From NCBI GenBank assembly GCA_030640885.1, contig DAOWIN010000105.1:1-7608 (forward strand): a DNA stretch of 7,608 bases, in the 5' to 3' direction. The translations under genes and the position numbers were made by a program. This document shows, one piece after another, positions 5,877 to 7,608 of this stretch. The notes below the pieces were generated by a model. That model had not been told where the DNA came from. It did no database searches and saw only the letters and a list, made by a program, of their open reading frames with translations. The DNA is from Candidatus Omnitrophota bacterium (GTDB taxonomy: Bacteria > Omnitrophota > 4484-213). How positions within the stretch are numbered: position 1 is the first letter of the stretch; each line of letters starts with the position of its first letter.

Positions 5877-5902
5877 AACCCCGTAGAAAAGGCGGGGTTT
5901 TT
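5877..5902 (+). terminator. Intrinsic terminator overlapping the nusA transcription start
   Basis: The 7-bp stem AACCCCG (5877-5883) with CGGGGTT (5893-5899) has a 9-nt loop and runs into T residues (5898-5902, then A and four more T). It sits 54 nt after the CsgG-family stop codon and would end that operon. It begins three bases after the nusA -10 hexamer, so RNA initiated at that promoter should lack most of the 5' arm and not fold it. Confidence 0.8.
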
Positions 5903-5933
5903 ATTTTAATAAACAAAACTGGGTTTCGAAAAA

Positions 5934-7091
5934 ATGAATAAAAAAGAGTTATTAATTACATTAGAATATATTGAAAGGGAGAAAGGGGTTAAACACGAGG
6001 TGCTTATTGAAGCATTGGAATCAGCATTAGTTTCTGCCTGTCGCCGAATATTTCCCAATGATGCAGAAATTGATGTAAAGATTGAACCGCAAACCGCCGA
6101 AATAAAGGTTTTTTGCGATCAAAAAGAGGTTAGTCTTCCTCAATTTGGCAGAATTGCCGCTCAAGTTGCTAAACAGGTTATTATTCAAAAGATTAGAGAA
6201 GCTGAAAAAGAAAATATTTACGAAGAGTTTAAGCAGAAAGAGAAGACAATTGTTAACGGCGAGGTATATCGTTTTGAGGGAAAGAATGTTGTTATTAACT
6301 TGGGCAAAGTGAAGGCGTTGCTTCCTTTTCGAGAACAATCTCCTTTGGATAGATATAGACAAGGTGAACGGATAAGAGCTTATCTATTGGAGGTTAGCAA
6401 AAAAGGGAGCATGCCGCAGGTAATTCTTTCTCGCAATCATCCTCAGTTTGTAAGCCAGCTTTTCAAGCTAGAGGTTCCTGAAATATATCAGGGAATTGTG
6501 GAGATAAAAGAGGTAGCCCGCCAAGTTGGAGAACGGGTTAAAATTGCTGTTTTTTCTACAGACGATAAAATTGATCCGGTGGGAGCCTGTGTAGGTATAC
6601 GCGGACAGCGGGTTAAAGATGTTATTCAAGAATTACGACAGGAGAAGGTGGATATTATTCGCTGGGATGCTGACCCGCAAGTATTTATTGCTAATGCTTT
6701 AAGCCCGGCAGAAATTGTAAGTGTAAAGCTAAATAAAGAAGAGAAAAGAGCAAAGGTAATGGTAAAGGATGAAAGCCTGTCTTTGGCTATTGGGAAACAC
6801 GGCCAGAATATTCGTTTAGCTTCTAAGCTGACAGATTGGATAATTGATGTTAGGGGAATTGGCGCAGAAGAGGAAGAAATTTCTCTCATTTCTATAAAAG
6901 GAATAGGGGAGAAAACCAAAGAGGTTTTGATTGCCGCTGGTTATTCTGCCAAAAGTTTAGCCGTAGCCTCTGTCGAGGAATTGATTAAAATTCCGAGTAT
7001 TGGAAAGAAAACAGCGGAGAAGATACAAGCCGCAAGCCGCAAGCCGCAAGCTACAAGCTACAGGTCAAGAAACAAAAAGCTTGTAGTTTGA
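5934..7091 (+). CDS. nusA: Transcription termination/antitermination factor NusA
   Basis: Binds RNA polymerase and nascent RNA, promoting pausing, intrinsic and Rho termination, and antitermination. The 385-residue product has an RNAP-binding N-terminal domain (about 1-103, with FGRIAAQVAKQVIIQKIREAE), S1 (107-170), KH1 with GIRG (222-225) in the DPVGACVGIRGQRVKD block, KH2 with GKHG (287-290), and two helix-hairpin-helix motifs (GIGEKTKEVL 323-332; IPSIGKKTAEKI 353-364). The N-terminal domain appears some 25-35 residues shorter than in E. coli: VFCDQKEVSLPQ leads straight into FGRIAAQ without the usual helix and GD.V strand. The last 20 residues or so come from a DNA heptamer array, not from the NusA family. 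No Shine-Dalgarno precedes the ATG; the 5' leader is about 50 nt. rimP, the common upstream neighbour, is absent here; infB follows. Confidence 0.97.
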   Translation: MNKKELLITLEYIEREKGVKHEVLIEALESALVSACRRIFPNDAEIDVKIEPQTAEIKVFCDQKEVSLPQFGRIAAQVAKQVIIQKIREAEKENIYEEFKQKEKTIVNGEVYRFEGKNVVINLGKVKALLPFREQSPLDRYRQGERIRAYLLEVSKKGSMPQVILSRNHPQFVSQLFKLEVPEIYQGIVEIKEVARQVGERVKIAVFSTDDKIDPVGACVGIRGQRVKDVIQELRQEKVDIIRWDADPQVFIANALSPAEIVSVKLNKEEKRAKVMVKDESLSLAIGKHGQNIRLASKLTDWIIDVRGIGAEEEEISLISIKGIGEKTKEVLIAAGYSAKSLAVASVEELIKIPSIGKKTAEKIQAASRKPQATSYRSRNKKLVV

Positions 7092-7155
7092 AACTTGTAG
7101 TCGTGGCTCGTATTTTCCTTTTCTTGCTTGCAGCCTGCAACTTGCAGCCTGCAAC
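7026..7155. repeat. Heptamer array spanning the nusA 3' end and the nusA-infB gap
   Basis: Within nusA, three copies of CAAGCCG (7026-7046) are followed by two of CAAGCTA (7047-7060). In the gap, reverse-oriented repeats follow: AGCTTGTAG (7078-7086) pairs perfectly with CTACAAGCT (7051-7059), extending to 13 positions (7047-7059 with 7078-7090) with one G-T wobble, so the stem covers the nusA stop codon (7089-7091). Further on, CTTGCAGCCTGCAA occurs twice in tandem (7127-7154), ending 7 nt before the infB ATG. On the minus strand these read AGTTGCA/GGCTGCA, the same RGYYGCA family as 2869-2896. Confidence 0.85.
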
Positions 7156-7161
7156 TTAACA

Positions 7162-7608
7162 ATGCGTATTTACCAATTAGCAAAAAAATTAAATTTAGAT
7201 AGCAAAAAACTTCTTCAGAGATTAAAAGAAATTGGTGTAGAAGCAAAGAGCCATATGAGTTCTTTGGACGCACAAACTATAGAGATAATTGAAGAGGAGT
7301 TTAAGGGAGGGGTTTTTCAAAAGCAGAAAGAAAAAAAGCCTTTGTCCAAAAAGGTGAGCTCAAAGGACCTGCGCCCAAAGGAAAAAGGGAAAAGAATAAA
7401 AACTCCTCTTACTGTAAAGGAATTAGCTGAGATTATTAATATCAAAGCCAATGAACTAATCAAAAGATTGATGGCGGCAAAGATTTTTGTTAGCGTTAAT
7501 CAACTTTTGGATAAATCAGATGCGCAGAAAATATTTGAACATCTTAATTGCCCTTTCAAAATAGAATTAATTGAAGAAGGGGAAAAGGTAGAAGAGGAAG
7601 AAAAAAAG
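7162..7608 (+). CDS. infB: Translation initiation factor IF-2, N-terminal part (runs off the window)
   Basis: Partial: 149 codons, open at the right edge. IF-2 is the GTPase that brings formyl-Met-tRNA to the 30S subunit; the G domain lies outside the window. Visible are two IF2_N domains: MRIYQLAKKLNLDSKKLLQRL (1-21) ending with the family motif KSHMSSLD (29-36), and TPLTVKELAEIINIKANELI onward (81-134). A Lys-rich linker (about 50-80) separates them, and the acidic/Lys tract at 138-149 leads into the variable linker region. The ATG is set by the family start MRxYxLAK. No Shine-Dalgarno is visible because the preceding 35 bases are heptamer repeat and CTTAACA; translation may depend on coupling to nusA or on low structure at the start. 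The order nusA-infB is conserved across bacteria. Confidence 0.95.
   Translation, partial: MRIYQLAKKLNLDSKKLLQRLKEIGVEAKSHMSSLDAQTIEIIEEEFKGGVFQKQKEKKPLSKKVSSKDLRPKEKGKRIKTPLTVKELAEIINIKANELIKRLMAAKIFVSVNQLLDKSDAQKIFEHLNCPFKIELIEEGEKVEEEEKK

Noticed and set aside
7026..7155. CRISPR-like array
   Set aside because: Units are 7 bp and directly abutting, without unique spacers or cas genes.

Overview
This A+T-rich window carries seven plus-strand genes and five gaps crowded with short palindromes and 7-bp repeats. Both envelope proteins have export signals: a signal peptide on one and an outer-membrane-type lipobox on the CsgG-family protein. This points to a diderm bacterium. Three traits fit an uncultivated lineage such as Candidatus Omnitrophota or a relative: heptamer-rich intergenic DNA, a NusA with a shortened N-terminal domain, and the order groEL then groES. 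That placement is inference from recalled family features, not from a search.

Layout. Positions 1-312 hold no gene. They contain a hairpin, a heptamer array, a 58-nt element that folds as a complete three-way junction, an oppositely oriented array and an 11-bp hairpin touching the start of coaX. coaX (type III pantothenate kinase, first step of CoA synthesis) is at 313-1059. A sigma70-type promoter at 1122-1150 drives groEL (1239-2864) and groES (2971-3255), ending at an intrinsic terminator (3284-3330). The gap 3256-3628 holds that terminator, an inverted pair of heptamer arrays and a second promoter (3537-3565). That promoter serves a two-gene envelope operon: a secreted protein with two PPC-like domains plus a C-terminal CsgG-like alpha/beta domain (3629-5044), and a CsgG-family lipoprotein (5076-5822). 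A third, near-consensus promoter (5846-5874) starts nusA (5934-7091), followed by infB (7162 to the window edge), the conserved transcription-elongation and translation-initiation pair.

How it works together. Most genes are housekeeping (cofactor synthesis, protein folding, transcription and translation). The accessory part is the PPC/CsgG pair, which looks like a small envelope or secretion module without curli genes. Two features of genome architecture stand out. First, AGC-headed 7-bp repeats occur in four of the five gaps and run into the 3' end of nusA, where they encode its last residues. Second, the nusA promoter sits directly on the terminator of the upstream operon, so that readthrough RNA can fold the terminator while RNA started at the nusA promoter should lack its 5' arm.
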